A stretch of 56,507 bases of DNA from contig CAYMCJ010000001.1 of NCBI GenBank assembly GCA_964388985.1, forward strand, positions 1 through 56,507, in the 5' to 3' direction. Position 1 is the first letter of the stretch. Each line of letters starts with the position of its first letter. A model generated the notes under the pieces. It worked only from the letters and a program-made list of their open reading frames with translations. It made no database searches and was not told the origin of the DNA. Below are positions 15,468 to 23,510 of this stretch, one piece after another. This DNA is from CAYMCJ01 sp964388985 (GTDB taxonomy: Bacteria > Patescibacteriota > Patescibacteriia > Patescibacteriales > CAYMCJ01). The translations under genes were made by a program, and so were the position numbers.

Positions 15468-15864
15468 CACAAAAATGTTAAAAGGCTTAACTGCCTTTAC
15501 TGAAGGGCTAGTTGAGCATGGGCTTAAATTTCGTTCAGAAAAAAATGACGAAACAATACCCCAGGGCATCAACCGCGAAATTTCTGATATGACCAGGTTG
15601 CTGGCGGAAACTCATCACATAGATGATAGCGCGAAAAGGCTGTTGACTGAAGGCATTGTCAAATACGCCCTAGGCCTTTATCTGGTTGTGCGAAAGGGCA
15701 ATGTTGACGACTACAAAGAGCTTGTTCAAAAGCTCTGCGAATATTTTAAAGCCATGGATAATAAGTACTACTCCGAGCTGGAGGGTGGTTCCGACGATAT
15801 GGAAAAGTTGGTTAAATTTCTCAATGAGTTTCCTATCATCCTACATTCTGTTTTAGAACCATAA
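15448..15864 (+). CDS. Unknown protein with MPICGFN start motif, 138 aa
   Basis: A good SD (AAAGGAG) precedes the ATG. The product is a mainly helical, acidic, soluble protein with a conserved-looking start MPICGFNTKMLKGLTAF that the broken upstream copy shares almost exactly, while the rest diverges. No membrane segment or catalytic motif is visible. The pair is followed by a terminator. I recognise no family; a tandem array of paralogs suggests a lineage-specific accessory family. Confidence 0.65.
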   Translation: MPICGFNTKMLKGLTAFTEGLVEHGLKFRSEKNDETIPQGINREISDMTRLLAETHHIDDSAKRLLTEGIVKYALGLYLVVRKGNVDDYKELVQKLCEYFKAMDNKYYSELEGGSDDMEKLVKFLNEFPIILHSVLEP

Positions 15865-15923
15865 CCAACAAAATGAGTGGGCTGTATTTTATCCCAAGGA
15901 GTAATATCTCCCGAACCATTTAA

Positions 15924-15951
15924 GCCGCAACAATACTGTTGTGGCTTTTTT
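15924..15951 (+). terminator. Terminator after the tandem unknown genes
   Basis: GCCGCAACA-ATAC-TGTTGTGGC forms a 9-bp stem with one G-U pair and is followed by six T. Confidence 0.9.
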
Positions 15952-15984
15952 ATACCCCCCTCTTTAAAATAATAAAAAAATCAA

Positions 15985-16012
15985 TAAAAAAGACCGCGTT
16001 GGTGGGGCGGTC
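15985..16012 (-). terminator. Terminator of the three-gene minus-strand operon
   Basis: On the minus strand GACCGC and GCGGTC pair around a 9-base loop and six T follow, 28 bases after the last stop codon. Confidence 0.85.
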
Positions 16013-16040
16013 AAAAATTGTTTTTTCAAGCGACCCGGAT

Positions 16041-16229
16041 TTAGGCCGTAGCAGCTTTTACTATCCAACGGGCGTGTTTTAAAATGTACGCGCTCCATTT
16101 GGAAGCCCGGTCAATTATTATGAAAGATTTTTTTAATCCCTTTGACAGGGGAGCGGGGATAAATTTTTCCCCTGAATTACGCATATTTTTTACCCTCTCC
16201 AGTATGCTGTCTGATGTTTTTTTAGTCAT
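16041..16229 (-). CDS. Unknown basic small protein, 62 aa
   Basis: The best start is the ATG at 16229, five bases after a perfect AAGGAGGA; an upstream ATG at 16262 lacks this. The product is basic with an amphipathic C-terminal half (SFIIIDRASKWSAYILKHARWIVKAA). It is the last gene of a three-gene operon of small proteins, 16 bases after the preceding stop. No family is recognised; it could be a membrane-active peptide or a component of a small envelope complex. Confidence 0.6.
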   Translation of the reverse strand: MTKKTSDSILERVKNMRNSGEKFIPAPLSKGLKKSFIIIDRASKWSAYILKHARWIVKAATA

Positions 16230-16245
16230 TTTTTCCTCCTTGATT

Positions 16246-16524
16246 TTAATATGAAGGTTCAAGCTGTATCCAGTTTTTTGATTGGCAGACCGCGCCCAGT
16301 ACTATTGTTAAAAAATAGAGAATAAAGGCGAATGGCCAAAGGGACTTACCGGCTTGAGCGCAATTTATTACCAGCCGCAGACAGAGGGCAAATGACTGTC
16401 CTTCGGTTGATATTCCAGTGAACATCCCGATAGCAATAAGCGGTATTATGACTAACCACAAATGGATGTATATAATAACCAATGAAAAGGACAAGCAGAA
16501 ACTGACTTTAATGACTTTTTTCAT
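16246..16524 (-). CDS. Unknown small membrane protein, 92 aa
   Basis: Two to three hydrophobic segments (about 4-36 and 61-80) are separated by a loop with Cys residues (ALCLRLVINCAQAG). The general form (N-terminal long hydrophobic segment, central GISTEG loop, second segment) recalls small two-helix pilin-like or channel proteins, but I cannot name a family. SD AAAGGAA lies seven bases before the ATG. It is the middle gene of the operon. Confidence 0.6.
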   Translation of the reverse strand: MKKVIKVSFCLSFSLVIIYIHLWLVIIPLIAIGMFTGISTEGQSFALCLRLVINCAQAGKSLWPFAFILYFLTIVLGAVCQSKNWIQLEPSY

Positions 16525-16542
16525 TTTATAATTTCCTTTCTT

Positions 16543-16767
16543 TTATCCAGACCAAATCGGCCCTTTGTCAAGTTTAACGCCTGTTCTTTCAGCTGATAAT
16601 CGTCTGAATTCAGAACAGTAAACCGCGTTAAGAAAGGCATCTTGGCCTGGCCCGATATCTTCACGACATGGCGGCTGTGAGTCGCTGCCCCCCGTGCATT
16701 TATCCAATTGTTCGCTGGCTTCTTTACAAATTTCAAAAAAAGTACAGTTCTGAATTTTTATGTTCAT
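16543..16767 (-). CDS. Unknown cysteine-containing small protein, 74 aa
   Basis: AAGGAGGT lies four bases before the ATG at 16767. The product carries five cysteines spread over its first 51 residues (C8, C14, C24, C34, C51) and no hydrophobic segment, so it may bind metal or form disulphides. It heads the three-gene operon ending at the terminator at 15985. An overlapping frame at 16521-16736 has no SD and is not credited. Confidence 0.55.
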   Translation of the reverse strand: MNIKIQNCTFFEICKEASEQLDKCTGGSDSQPPCREDIGPGQDAFLNAVYCSEFRRLSAERTGVKLDKGPIWSG

Positions 16768-16791
16768 AATAACCTCCTTGGTTGGTTTGTT

Positions 16792-17448
16792 TTATAGAAC
16801 GATGTTACCCCAAATTAATTTATGAATTTCCTGCCTTGATAAAATTTTATTATTTTTTACGCATTCAATCATTTTTATATTAGGGTAAATTTTAGCTAAT
16901 TGCAAATAAACCTGCTCGGTTTGTTTTAAATATTTTTGATTTTTTTCATGAATATCTTTTTTGGTTTTTCTATTATTTAATAATCTTTGCCTGATTTTAG
17001 CGTCAATATGAAGATAAAAAGTTATATCAGGTTGAGGAATATTAATAAGTTTATATTCTAAATCATTAAGCCAAGTAAAGTATTTTTTTCGCGCTGATAA
17101 ATTTTTAATTTTAGAACCCTGGTGGGCCAGATTAGAAAAAGTATAGCGGTCGGCAATTACCACATAACCTTTTTTGAGCCAATTTTTAATTTTAAAACCG
17201 GCGTCAAACCGGTCTAAGGCGTAAAACATAGAAGCAATAAAAGGATTGACCTCTTTTGCTTGTCCATATTTGCCGCTTAAGTATTCTTCAACCAGCCCGG
17301 CTGATTTTTTGTTATATTGCGGGAAACTGATAATTTTAGTTTTATGCCCGGTCTTTTTTAATTTGGTTGCTAAAATTTTAGTTTGCGTGGCTTTGCCGGA
17401 GCCGTCAACGCCTTCCAGAGTTATAAATTTTCCTGCTAATTTTTTCAT
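16792..17448 (-). CDS. tmk: Thymidylate kinase
   Basis: It phosphorylates dTMP to dTDP. The P-loop LEGVDGSGKATQ (12-23) and DRYTFSNLAHQG (near 97-108) match the family; 218 residues is normal. It overlaps the preceding P-loop kinase gene by four bases (ATGA), showing tight coupling in a deoxynucleotide operon that also holds folA and a deoxyribosyltransferase-like gene. Confidence 0.92.
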   Translation of the reverse strand: MKKLAGKFITLEGVDGSGKATQTKILATKLKKTGHKTKIISFPQYNKKSAGLVEEYLSGKYGQAKEVNPFIASMFYALDRFDAGFKIKNWLKKGYVVIADRYTFSNLAHQGSKIKNLSARKKYFTWLNDLEYKLINIPQPDITFYLHIDAKIRQRLLNNRKTKKDIHEKNQKYLKQTEQVYLQLAKIYPNIKMIECVKNNKILSRQEIHKLIWGNIVL

Positions 17449-18008
17449 TTTATTAATTTTTTCATTACGGCTTCAATTTGCGCGTAAAATTCTTCCCAGG
17501 TGCCGTTGTTGGTTATTTCAATGTCGGCTTTTTTCATAACCGCTAACACTTGCGATTCGGCTTCTTTTTTCTGGTCGGCTAAAAATTGTTTAAAGGTTTT
17601 TTTATTGTCGCCCTTGTTTTCATTTCTTTTTTTTAATCTTTCATATCTGATTTCAGGGTCAACTACAACTTTAATCAGTTTAAAATTTTTCATTGGGCGC
17701 AAGTATTTTATGTCCATCAGCCGCCTGATGCCGTCTATAATTATTACTTTATGTTTGTCTTTTTTAATATCCTGGATAATAACTTTGGCCATTGTATCCT
17801 CGCCGTAATTTTTTCTGATAAATTCTGATAAAGCGCAGAGGTTTTCCCGGCTGATATTAATATAGAGCCTGTTTAGTACATCTCTTAGCATAGTTGAATA
17901 ACGGTGAGCGGAGGCTTTATATTTTTTTACGGCATATTTGGCGATTTCGCCTTTACCGGAAGAAATTTGCCCGGTTAGGCCGATAATAATTTGTTTATTC
18001 TTTTTCAT
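17445..18008 (-). CDS. P-loop kinase, dephospho-CoA/dNMP kinase-like
   Basis: The Walker A GLTGQISSGKGE (10-21), a later IIIDGIRR strand and the basic lid region (RYERLKKRNENKGDNKKTF) mark a small-molecule kinase of the adenylate-kinase/CoaE superfamily. Its place between tmk and a deoxyribosyltransferase-like gene, overlapping both (4 and 14 bases), suggests a nucleotide substrate rather than dephospho-CoA. The substrate is not decided by sequence. Confidence 0.7.
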   Translation of the reverse strand: MKKNKQIIIGLTGQISSGKGEIAKYAVKKYKASAHRYSTMLRDVLNRLYINISRENLCALSEFIRKNYGEDTMAKVIIQDIKKDKHKVIIIDGIRRLMDIKYLRPMKNFKLIKVVVDPEIRYERLKKRNENKGDNKKTFKQFLADQKKEAESQVLAVMKKADIEITNNGTWEEFYAQIEAVMKKLIK

Positions 18009-18429
18009 AATTTTTTAATATATTTTCTAATTTATTATATAAATCATCTTCATTTTCAGCTTCAATTTTATATTTGACGGCCGGATTGCCCAAGGCCATG
18101 CGGCTGACTTTTTCTCCTTTAAACCACCAGAGAATTATGTCGGAAGCGGCAATACGGGCGATTTCCAGTTCCGCCCCCACTCCCAACGAAGGCTGGCCGA
18201 CATAGGCGATTATTAAATCAGCCGAAGCCACAAAACGATGGTCGCGCTGCCAGACATCCATGGGAGAAATATCAGGATTTTGAATCGGGTCAGTTCCGCC
18301 GGCATGAGGAACATAAATATTATTGAAATGGCGGCTGCACAATTTAGCTATTTTTTCATAAATTTTTTTTATCTCTTCGCCGGCGTGTGTCAGTTCGCCG
18401 CTAATGTAAATTTTATTTATTTTTTCCAT
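17995..18429 (-). CDS. Nucleoside 2-deoxyribosyltransferase-like protein
   Basis: The 144-residue protein has the Rossmann-like pattern of this superfamily: IYISGELT at the start, DVWQRDHRFVASADLIIAYV in the middle and the active-site-like GVGAELEIA, where a glutamate acts as nucleophile in known members. Relatives either exchange bases between deoxynucleosides or hydrolyse dNMPs (DNPH1/Rcl). It overlaps folA by 17 bases and the kinase by 14. Which activity it has is open. Confidence 0.75.
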   Translation of the reverse strand: MEKINKIYISGELTHAGEEIKKIYEKIAKLCSRHFNNIYVPHAGGTDPIQNPDISPMDVWQRDHRFVASADLIIAYVGQPSLGVGAELEIARIAASDIILWWFKGEKVSRMALGNPAVKYKIEAENEDDLYNKLENILKNYEKE

Positions 18430-18901
18430 TATTTTTTACTAATTCAATGAACCTGTATTTGATTCCATTGTATTCTTTTTTTTCTTGGCTGACAATTTTT
18501 TTAAATTCAGGATATTCAGGAAAGTAAGTATCGGCTTTTGGGGCATCATCAACTAAAGTTAAATAGAGTTTGAAAGCAAAGGGGAGAAATTGCTTATAGA
18601 TACTGGCTCCGCCGATAATAAATACTTCTTCATCGCTATTTTTATATTTTTCGGCCAGGGCTTTTAAGTCGTACGCCATTTCGCAGCCGGGAGCTTTAAA
18701 ATTTTTATCAAGCGTAAGGACGATATTTTCTCTTCCCGGCAAAGCCTGCCCGATGGATTGATAGGTAGTTTGACCCATAATAACTTTATGACCATGAGTA
18801 ATATCCCGAAAATGTTTCATATCGTCAGGCAAATCCCAAAGAAGTTTATTTTTGTATCCTATTTCTTGGTTTTTCCCAACCGCGCAAATCATTGAAATCA
18901 T
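18413..18901 (-). CDS. folA: Dihydrofolate reductase
   Basis: It reduces dihydrofolate, which the ThyA reaction produces. Recognisable blocks are ICAVGKNQEIGYKNKLLWDLPDDMKHF (5-31), with the acid in DLPDDM, the VIMGQTTYQSI strand and IIGGASIYKQFL. The 162-residue length is normal. It is followed by overlapping deoxynucleotide genes, and thyA lies upstream beyond a palindromic spacer. Confidence 0.95.
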   Translation of the reverse strand: MISMICAVGKNQEIGYKNKLLWDLPDDMKHFRDITHGHKVIMGQTTYQSIGQALPGRENIVLTLDKNFKAPGCEMAYDLKALAEKYKNSDEEVFIIGGASIYKQFLPFAFKLYLTLVDDAPKADTYFPEYPEFKKIVSQEKKEYNGIKYRFIELVKNNGKNK

Positions 18902-18904
18902 AGT

Positions 18905-19001
18905 AAGTAGAAAGTTAAAAGTAAAAAGTTGTAAAGTTTGTAAAGTTGAAAGTTATAAAGTTGGTTTAACTTTATAAACTTTATAACTTTTTTCTTTTAA
19001 C
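18905..19001. repeat. Self-complementary AAAGTT-word spacer element, copy 1
   Basis: The left arm repeats AAAGTT/AAAGTTATAAAGTT words and the right arm their complement (AACTTTATAAACTTTATAAC), so the spacer folds back on itself. Three similar elements lie at 22848-22931, 23407-23507 and 54257-54329. Confidence 0.85.
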
Positions 19002-19005
19002 TATA

Positions 19006-20004
19006 TTAGTAGCCGCCGATATTGGCGATTTCCGCTTTTAGAGGCGGATGAGGGTCATAGCCTTCAAGCGTAAAGTCTTCATATTTAAAATCGTCAATAT
19101 TTTTAATTTCCGGGTTTAATTTCATAGTCGGCAGAGGCCGGAGTTCGCGCGAGAGCTGTTCTTTGGCCTGGTCAAAATGATTGGAATAAAGATGCACATC
19201 ACCAAAAGTATGGACAAAATCGCCGGCTTTCAGACCGGTAACCTGAGCAACCATTAACAATAACAGGGAATAGCTGGCGATATTGAAAGGGACGCCTAAG
19301 AATAAATCAGCGCTTCGCTGGTAAAGTCCTAAATTCAGTTTATTTTCATCCGTGACCGCGAATTGATAAGTGGTGTGGCAAAAAGGCGGAACTTCGTTTT
19401 TATTGCCTTCTGAAGCCATGGCGTAGATAAAGTCCGGGTTCCAGGCGGACACGACATAAGATTTTCTAAAAGGTTTATCTTTTAAGCCGTCTATTACCCA
19501 GCCCAATTGGTCTATTTCCCGGCCGTCTGAAGCCGGCCAGCGCCGCCACATTCGCCCGTAAATCGTGATTAAATCTCCCCATTTTTTTACAAATTCATCG
19601 TTAGCCGGTAATTCTTTAATTTTAGCTATAAAATTTTTTTGCTCCATATCGTCTTCCGGGCAATTTTCCAGGTAATATTTATGGTATCTTTTCCAGGCCC
19701 ATTCGTCCCAAATATGGACATCCCGGTCAAGCAGGTATTTAACATTAGAGTCTCCTTTTAAGAACCAAAGCAGTTCCTCAATAATGCCGCGGATAAAAGT
19801 TTTTTTCGTGGTTAAAAGCGGAAAACCTTGGGTCAGGTCAAAACGGATTTGCCGGCCGAAAACCGAGCGGATAGTAGGCGGTTTCACACCCCGCTTCCTA
19901 TATTGTTCCAGCACTTCAGGCGTGAAAAATAATTTTTTATCCGAACCATTATCAATTATGTCTTGCATGAGGTTTAAATATCGTTGTTCTGGATGTGTAT
20001 TCAT
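19006..20004 (-). CDS. thyA: Thymidylate synthase
   Basis: It methylates dUMP to dTMP with methylene-tetrahydrofolate. Motifs include TIRSVFGRQIRFDL, FPLLTTKKTF, the catalytic PPFCHTTYQF and DLFLGVPFNIASYSLL with VHTFGDVHLYSNH. I place the start at the ATG at 20004 (MNTHPEQRYLNL); seven more codons to 20025 derive from a GGAACATG repeat and are unlikely to be coding. At 332 residues it is longer than E. coli ThyA, with an insertion of about 60 residues in the middle, as in some other bacterial ThyA. Confidence 0.95.
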   Translation of the reverse strand: MNTHPEQRYLNLMQDIIDNGSDKKLFFTPEVLEQYRKRGVKPPTIRSVFGRQIRFDLTQGFPLLTTKKTFIRGIIEELLWFLKGDSNVKYLLDRDVHIWDEWAWKRYHKYYLENCPEDDMEQKNFIAKIKELPANDEFVKKWGDLITIYGRMWRRWPASDGREIDQLGWVIDGLKDKPFRKSYVVSAWNPDFIYAMASEGNKNEVPPFCHTTYQFAVTDENKLNLGLYQRSADLFLGVPFNIASYSLLLLMVAQVTGLKAGDFVHTFGDVHLYSNHFDQAKEQLSRELRPLPTMKLNPEIKNIDDFKYEDFTLEGYDPHPPLKAEIANIGGY

Positions 20005-20060
20005 AAAACATGGAACATGGAACATAAAACATAGAGTATCATGAATTATGGAACATGTTT
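20004..20060. repeat. AACATG-word repeat upstream of thyA
   Basis: The words GGAACAT/AAAACAT recur five times and the ends AAAACATG and CATGTTTT are inverted, so this is a short self-complementary element directly before the thyA start. Confidence 0.6.
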
Positions 20061-20093
20061 TAATTATTATTTGGCCAATTTTTAATGTTAAAT

Positions 20094-20828
20094 TTAGTAA
20101 ATATTTTTGATAAATTCCATCACATGTTTATTGCTGTTTGTTTGCCTTTCTATGCTTTGCATCCATAAAATTTTATCTGCTGATCTAAATGCCAACAATT
20201 TCGGGTTTTTAATAAAATCTCTTAAGTATGGACTTTTAAGCATAACATTTTTATTTTTATTAATTATGATAGCTGTTTCTTTCATTAATTTTTCTTTTAT
20301 CGAAAAATAAAAATTATTATAATAGCGAAAATAGTTATTATAGTTTGATAATATATTTTTTTTGAATTTAATTTTTTGTCTTTTTGTCCATAACCATAAA
20401 CTATTTTTAGAAACATTGTCGTAGAGAGGCAATTTATCTGGCAACAGAAGAAATGATATTTTACTAGTCAGAGATATACATTTTTTATCACTGATGTTTT
20501 TTTCTTTTATAATTTTTGCCATATTATCAATTAACAATTCTGGTCTATAGCTGTTTTTTAATTTCGGAAAAAAATCATTTAAAAATAATTTTAATAATTG
20601 TATTTCCTTATTTTCGCCTTTTAAAAAATTTCTCCTGATTGAGTAGTTCTTTAAAAATTCATGAAATATTTTTTGCTGATAAAATTTTAGTCGCTCGTCA
20701 TTTATATTTTTATTATTTAGATAGTCGTAAAATAATGATTTTATAGATTTTGAATATAAACCCTCGCCTTTTTCCCAATGAAAGATTGTTTCCAATATTG
20801 CAGTTTTAAAAATTTGGTTATTTTGCAT
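20094..20828 (-). CDS. Unknown AT-rich gene, 244 aa
   Basis: The product is rich in Lys, Asn, Ile and Tyr and its DNA is visibly more AT-rich than the neighbours, which suggests later arrival. A central LLLPDKLPLYDN resembles the 'P-x-x-F/L-P-L/I-Y-D' motif of a group of uncharacterised proteins. No membrane segment or enzyme motif is clear. It splits the deoxynucleotide cluster between thyA and the dCTP-deaminase-like gene, with no good SD. Function unknown. Confidence 0.6.
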   Translation of the reverse strand: MQNNQIFKTAILETIFHWEKGEGLYSKSIKSLFYDYLNNKNINDERLKFYQQKIFHEFLKNYSIRRNFLKGENKEIQLLKLFLNDFFPKLKNSYRPELLIDNMAKIIKEKNISDKKCISLTSKISFLLLPDKLPLYDNVSKNSLWLWTKRQKIKFKKNILSNYNNYFRYYNNFYFSIKEKLMKETAIIINKNKNVMLKSPYLRDFIKNPKLLAFRSADKILWMQSIERQTNSNKHVMEFIKNIY

Positions 20829-20876
20829 TTGGTATTTTATTAGAAATTAGGTGAATTAGAAATTAGAAATTAAATA

Positions 20877-21425
20877 TTAAACCTGCGTTTCCTGCCCGTC
20901 GGTTGCCACCCGTCCGCCCTGCCATTGACCCTTATATTGATTACCTTCACCCAGGACTTCATGAAAAGTAATATGAACTACGCGGGCGCCGAAAGACACT
21001 TTTATATTGGAGTTACCTAAATTGCACAGGCCAAAGGTGAGTTCGCCTGAATATCCCGGCTGAACTATGCCATTAAAAAGCCCAAGGCCGGAGCGGAAAA
21101 GGGTAGTGCGGGGGAAAATAATTCCGGAAAGAGTTGTCGGCAGGTTTACTTTTTCCATAGTTTTTATTAAATAGTATTTACCCGGTTCAAAAATAAAAAA
21201 ATTATTTTTTTCCTCTTTATTTTTATCATATTTAGCGATTAATTTTATTTCAGGCGTATCCCGTTCTTTAACCCCTAAAAAACCATTGCCAGATAGTTCA
21301 TAAATTTCCCCCAAGCGCAAATCAAAACCGGCTCCTTCCGGGTTATTTAATTCCCGCTGACAGAGATTTTCAACTAACTTTTGTTCTTTAACAAGCTGGT
21401 GAAGTTTTTTTATTCCTAAAATCAT
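20877..21425 (-). CDS. dcd: dCTP deaminase / dUTPase superfamily protein
   Basis: The fold is recognised from GAGFDLRLGEIYEL, IIFPRTTLFRSGLGLFNGIVQPGYSGELTFGLCNLG and the final Q-GG segment. These trimeric enzymes supply dUMP by deaminating dCTP or splitting dUTP. The catalytic Glu of dCTP deaminases (in the LEF/LEI strand) is replaced by Gly in LTFGLCN here, and the Asp of the dUTPase motif is Gln in GIVQPGY. The reaction is therefore uncertain. It sits beside dCMP deaminase, fitting a role in dUMP supply. Confidence 0.8.
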   Translation of the reverse strand: MILGIKKLHQLVKEQKLVENLCQRELNNPEGAGFDLRLGEIYELSGNGFLGVKERDTPEIKLIAKYDKNKEEKNNFFIFEPGKYYLIKTMEKVNLPTTLSGIIFPRTTLFRSGLGLFNGIVQPGYSGELTFGLCNLGNSNIKVSFGARVVHITFHEVLGEGNQYKGQWQGGRVATDGQETQV

Positions 21426-21449
21426 AAATATTTATAAATTATTTACTGA

Positions 21450-21995
21450 TTAGTGATTATTTACCGGCAGGCAATATAGGTTGCCTTCATATTTTCTTAT
21501 TTTAATATTTCTTTTGTTGGCTAATTCCATGGCTTCGTTTTCATCTTCTATTTTTTCGCCGCCGGTTTGGATGCGTCTGTATTTTTCGTAATAAACAATT
21601 TCTTTAATGCCAACATTATTAAGAGCCTTCATGCAATCATAGCAGGGGATAATAACGGAATACATAGTGGCTCCGCGCAGTCTCCTGGTATCCTGGGCGT
21701 TAATAATGCCATTTATTTCCGCGTGCGCTCCGCGGCATCTTTGCAATTTGCCGGTTTTAGGGTCGCCGTCAACTTTGGCGCAACCAACTTCAAGGCAGTG
21801 ATAATCGCCCTCGGTCGGGCCGTTATAGCCCATAGAGATAATTCGTTTGTTTTTATCAACAATCACTACGCCGGCCGTATGAAATTTGCAAGCGGTGCGT
21901 TGGGCCACTAACAGGGCCAGGTTCATAAAAGTTTCATCCCAGCTTAATCTTTTGGTTCGGGGATGTTTTAAATCGGTTGTAAGATTTTTTTCCAT
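21450..21995 (-). CDS. dCMP deaminase
   Basis: It converts dCMP to dUMP, the ThyA substrate. The zinc motifs HAEINGI and PCYDC are intact, and an extra Cys/His-bearing segment (DYHCLEVGCAKVDG) is as in the ComEB/Dcd1 group. At 181 residues it is normal. It heads the deoxynucleotide cluster. Between it and rplA lies a terminator belonging to the ribosomal operon. Confidence 0.92.
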   Translation of the reverse strand: MEKNLTTDLKHPRTKRLSWDETFMNLALLVAQRTACKFHTAGVVIVDKNKRIISMGYNGPTEGDYHCLEVGCAKVDGDPKTGKLQRCRGAHAEINGIINAQDTRRLRGATMYSVIIPCYDCMKALNNVGIKEIVYYEKYRRIQTGGEKIEDENEAMELANKRNIKIRKYEGNLYCLPVNNH

Positions 21996-22069
21996 AGTAT
22001 ATTTAGTAATTTAATTATTATTAAGCGCTTTTTTATTTTAGCAGATAGTGATAAAGAGGGCAAATTCGT

Positions 22070-22111
22070 AAAAAAAACAGGGGCAGATTTATTATTGCTC
22101 CTGTTTTTTTA
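22070..22111. terminator. Terminator of the secE-nusG-rplK-rplA operon
   Basis: AACAGGGGCA and TGCTCCTGTT form a 10-bp stem with one mismatch, bounded by A7 and T7 runs. On the minus strand it ends the operon 17 bases after the rplA stop. Confidence 0.85.
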
Positions 22112-22127
22112 TATTATTATATTGAAA

Positions 22128-22826
22128 TTATGAAATTTCCACCTTTATACCCGGCCCCATGCTGGAACTAAGGCTTATATTTTTAAGATAAGTGCCCTTG
22201 GAACCGGATGGCTTAATTTTTTTAATTGCATTTAAAATAGTTTCATAATTTTCTGACAATTTTTTGGTTGCAAACGATACCTTGCCTATAACAGCGTGAA
22301 CATTACCGGTATCATCGTTTTTAAAGCTGATTTTTCCCTTTTTAAGTTCGGCCACCGTTTTGGCCGGATTGGAAGTAACGGTTTCATTTTTTGGCGAAGG
22401 CATTAGGCCGCGGGTGCCGAGAATTTTAGCGATTTGAGCCAGATTTTTCATCATAGCCGGTTCGGCCACGGCTACCTGAAAATCGGTTTTTTCGGTTTTT
22501 TTAATTTTAGCTATTAAATCTTCACTGCCAACATAATCAGCCCCGGCTTTTTTTACTTCCTTTTCTTTTTCCGGCGTCACAAAAGCGGCTACTTTTATGG
22601 TTTTACCGGTGCCGTGGGGGAGACTGACGGCTGAGCGAATTTGCTGGTCGCCTTTTTTGGGGTCAATTCCCAGCCTGAAATGCACCTCAACCGAGGCGTC
22701 AAATTTGGTTTTTGAGAGTTTTTTGGCCAGCTCAATCGCTTCTGCCAGCGGATAAGCTTTTGTTTTATCAAAGTCAACTGTTTTTTTATCATTTCGTGCT
22801 TTTGTGTTTTCTTGATTTTTTGTCAT
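22128..22826 (-). CDS. rplA: 50S ribosomal protein uL1
   Basis: uL1 forms the L1 stalk and in many bacteria represses its own operon. The usual PLAEAIELAKKLSKTKFDASVEVHFRLGIDP start, RLMPSPK-type block (GTRGLMPSPKNETVTSNP) and the terminal LSSSMGPGIKVE are present. At 232 residues with a short charged N-terminal extension it is complete. Some CPR lineages are reported to lack uL1, so its presence helps placement. Confidence 0.96.
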   Translation of the reverse strand: MTKNQENTKARNDKKTVDFDKTKAYPLAEAIELAKKLSKTKFDASVEVHFRLGIDPKKGDQQIRSAVSLPHGTGKTIKVAAFVTPEKEKEVKKAGADYVGSEDLIAKIKKTEKTDFQVAVAEPAMMKNLAQIAKILGTRGLMPSPKNETVTSNPAKTVAELKKGKISFKNDDTGNVHAVIGKVSFATKKLSENYETILNAIKKIKPSGSKGTYLKNISLSSSMGPGIKVEIS

Positions 22827-22847
22827 ATTTTCGTGGTACGGGCGAGT

Positions 22848-22931
22848 ATAAAGTTAAAAGTTTGTAAAGTTATAAAGTTTAGAATTACAGATACTTTTAA
22901 CTTTATAACTTTCAACTTTCAACTTTTAACT
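22848..22931. repeat. AAAGTT-word spacer element, copy 2
   Basis: Left arm TAAAGTTAAAAGTTTGTAAA and right arm TTTTAACTTTATAACTTTCA with its continuation are complementary. It fills most of the rplK-rplA spacer. Confidence 0.85.
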
Positions 22932-22979
22932 GATATTCTCTCCCACAAATTATATTAATTATTGTTATACAATCGTAAA

Positions 22980-23402
22980 TTATTTGATTTCCACTCCCAT
23001 TTGTCGGGCCGTGCCCTCTATAATTTTAGCCGCTTGTTCCACGTCACTGGTATTTAGGTCGGGTAATTTTATGGTTGCGATTTCTTTAACCTGGGCGCGA
23101 GTTAAGGAACCGACTTTTTCGGTTAGGGGTTTTCCCGAACCTTTTTTTATTTTAGCGTATTTTTTAATCAGTTCGGCCGCCGGCGGAGTTTTCATTATAA
23201 AATTATAACTGCGGTCTTCGTAAACCGTAATTTCTACCGGAATAATATCGCCCATTTTATCCTTGGAGGCGTCGTTAAATTTAGTGCAGAATTCCTGGAT
23301 ATTTAATCCATGCTGGCCCAGAGCCGGCCCAATCGGTGGGGCCGGGTTTGCCTGTCCGGCCGGAATTTGTAATTTTATGGTTGTTAGTATTTTTTTAGCC
23401 AT
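22980..23402 (-). CDS. rplK: 50S ribosomal protein uL11
   Basis: uL11 binds 23S rRNA in the GTPase-associated centre. IKLQIPAGQANPAPPIGPALG at the start and the C-terminal IEGTARQMGVE are diagnostic; 140 residues is normal. It lies between nusG and rplA in the conserved order. Confidence 0.97.
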   Translation of the reverse strand: MAKKILTTIKLQIPAGQANPAPPIGPALGQHGLNIQEFCTKFNDASKDKMGDIIPVEITVYEDRSYNFIMKTPPAAELIKKYAKIKKGSGKPLTEKVGSLTRAQVKEIATIKLPDLNTSDVEQAAKIIEGTARQMGVEIK

Positions 23403-23406
23403 ATGT

Positions 23407-23507
23407 CAAGTTAAAAAGTTTGTAAAGTTTTTAAAGTAAAAAGTTAATTAAGTAGAAGCAAATAAAGTATACCAACTTTATAACTTTATAATTTTTTACT
23501 TTAAACT
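23407..23507. repeat. AAAGTT-word spacer element, copy 3
   Basis: Left arm AAGTTAAAAAGTTTGTAAAG and right arm AACTTTATAACTTTATAA are complementary around a central AGTAGAAGC. It fills the nusG-rplK spacer. Confidence 0.85.
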
Positions 23508-23510
23508 AAT

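Noticed and set aside
16521..16736. 71-codon minus-strand frame overlapping the first gene of the small operon
   Set aside because: The overlapping frame at 16543-16767 has a perfect SD at the right distance; this one has none.
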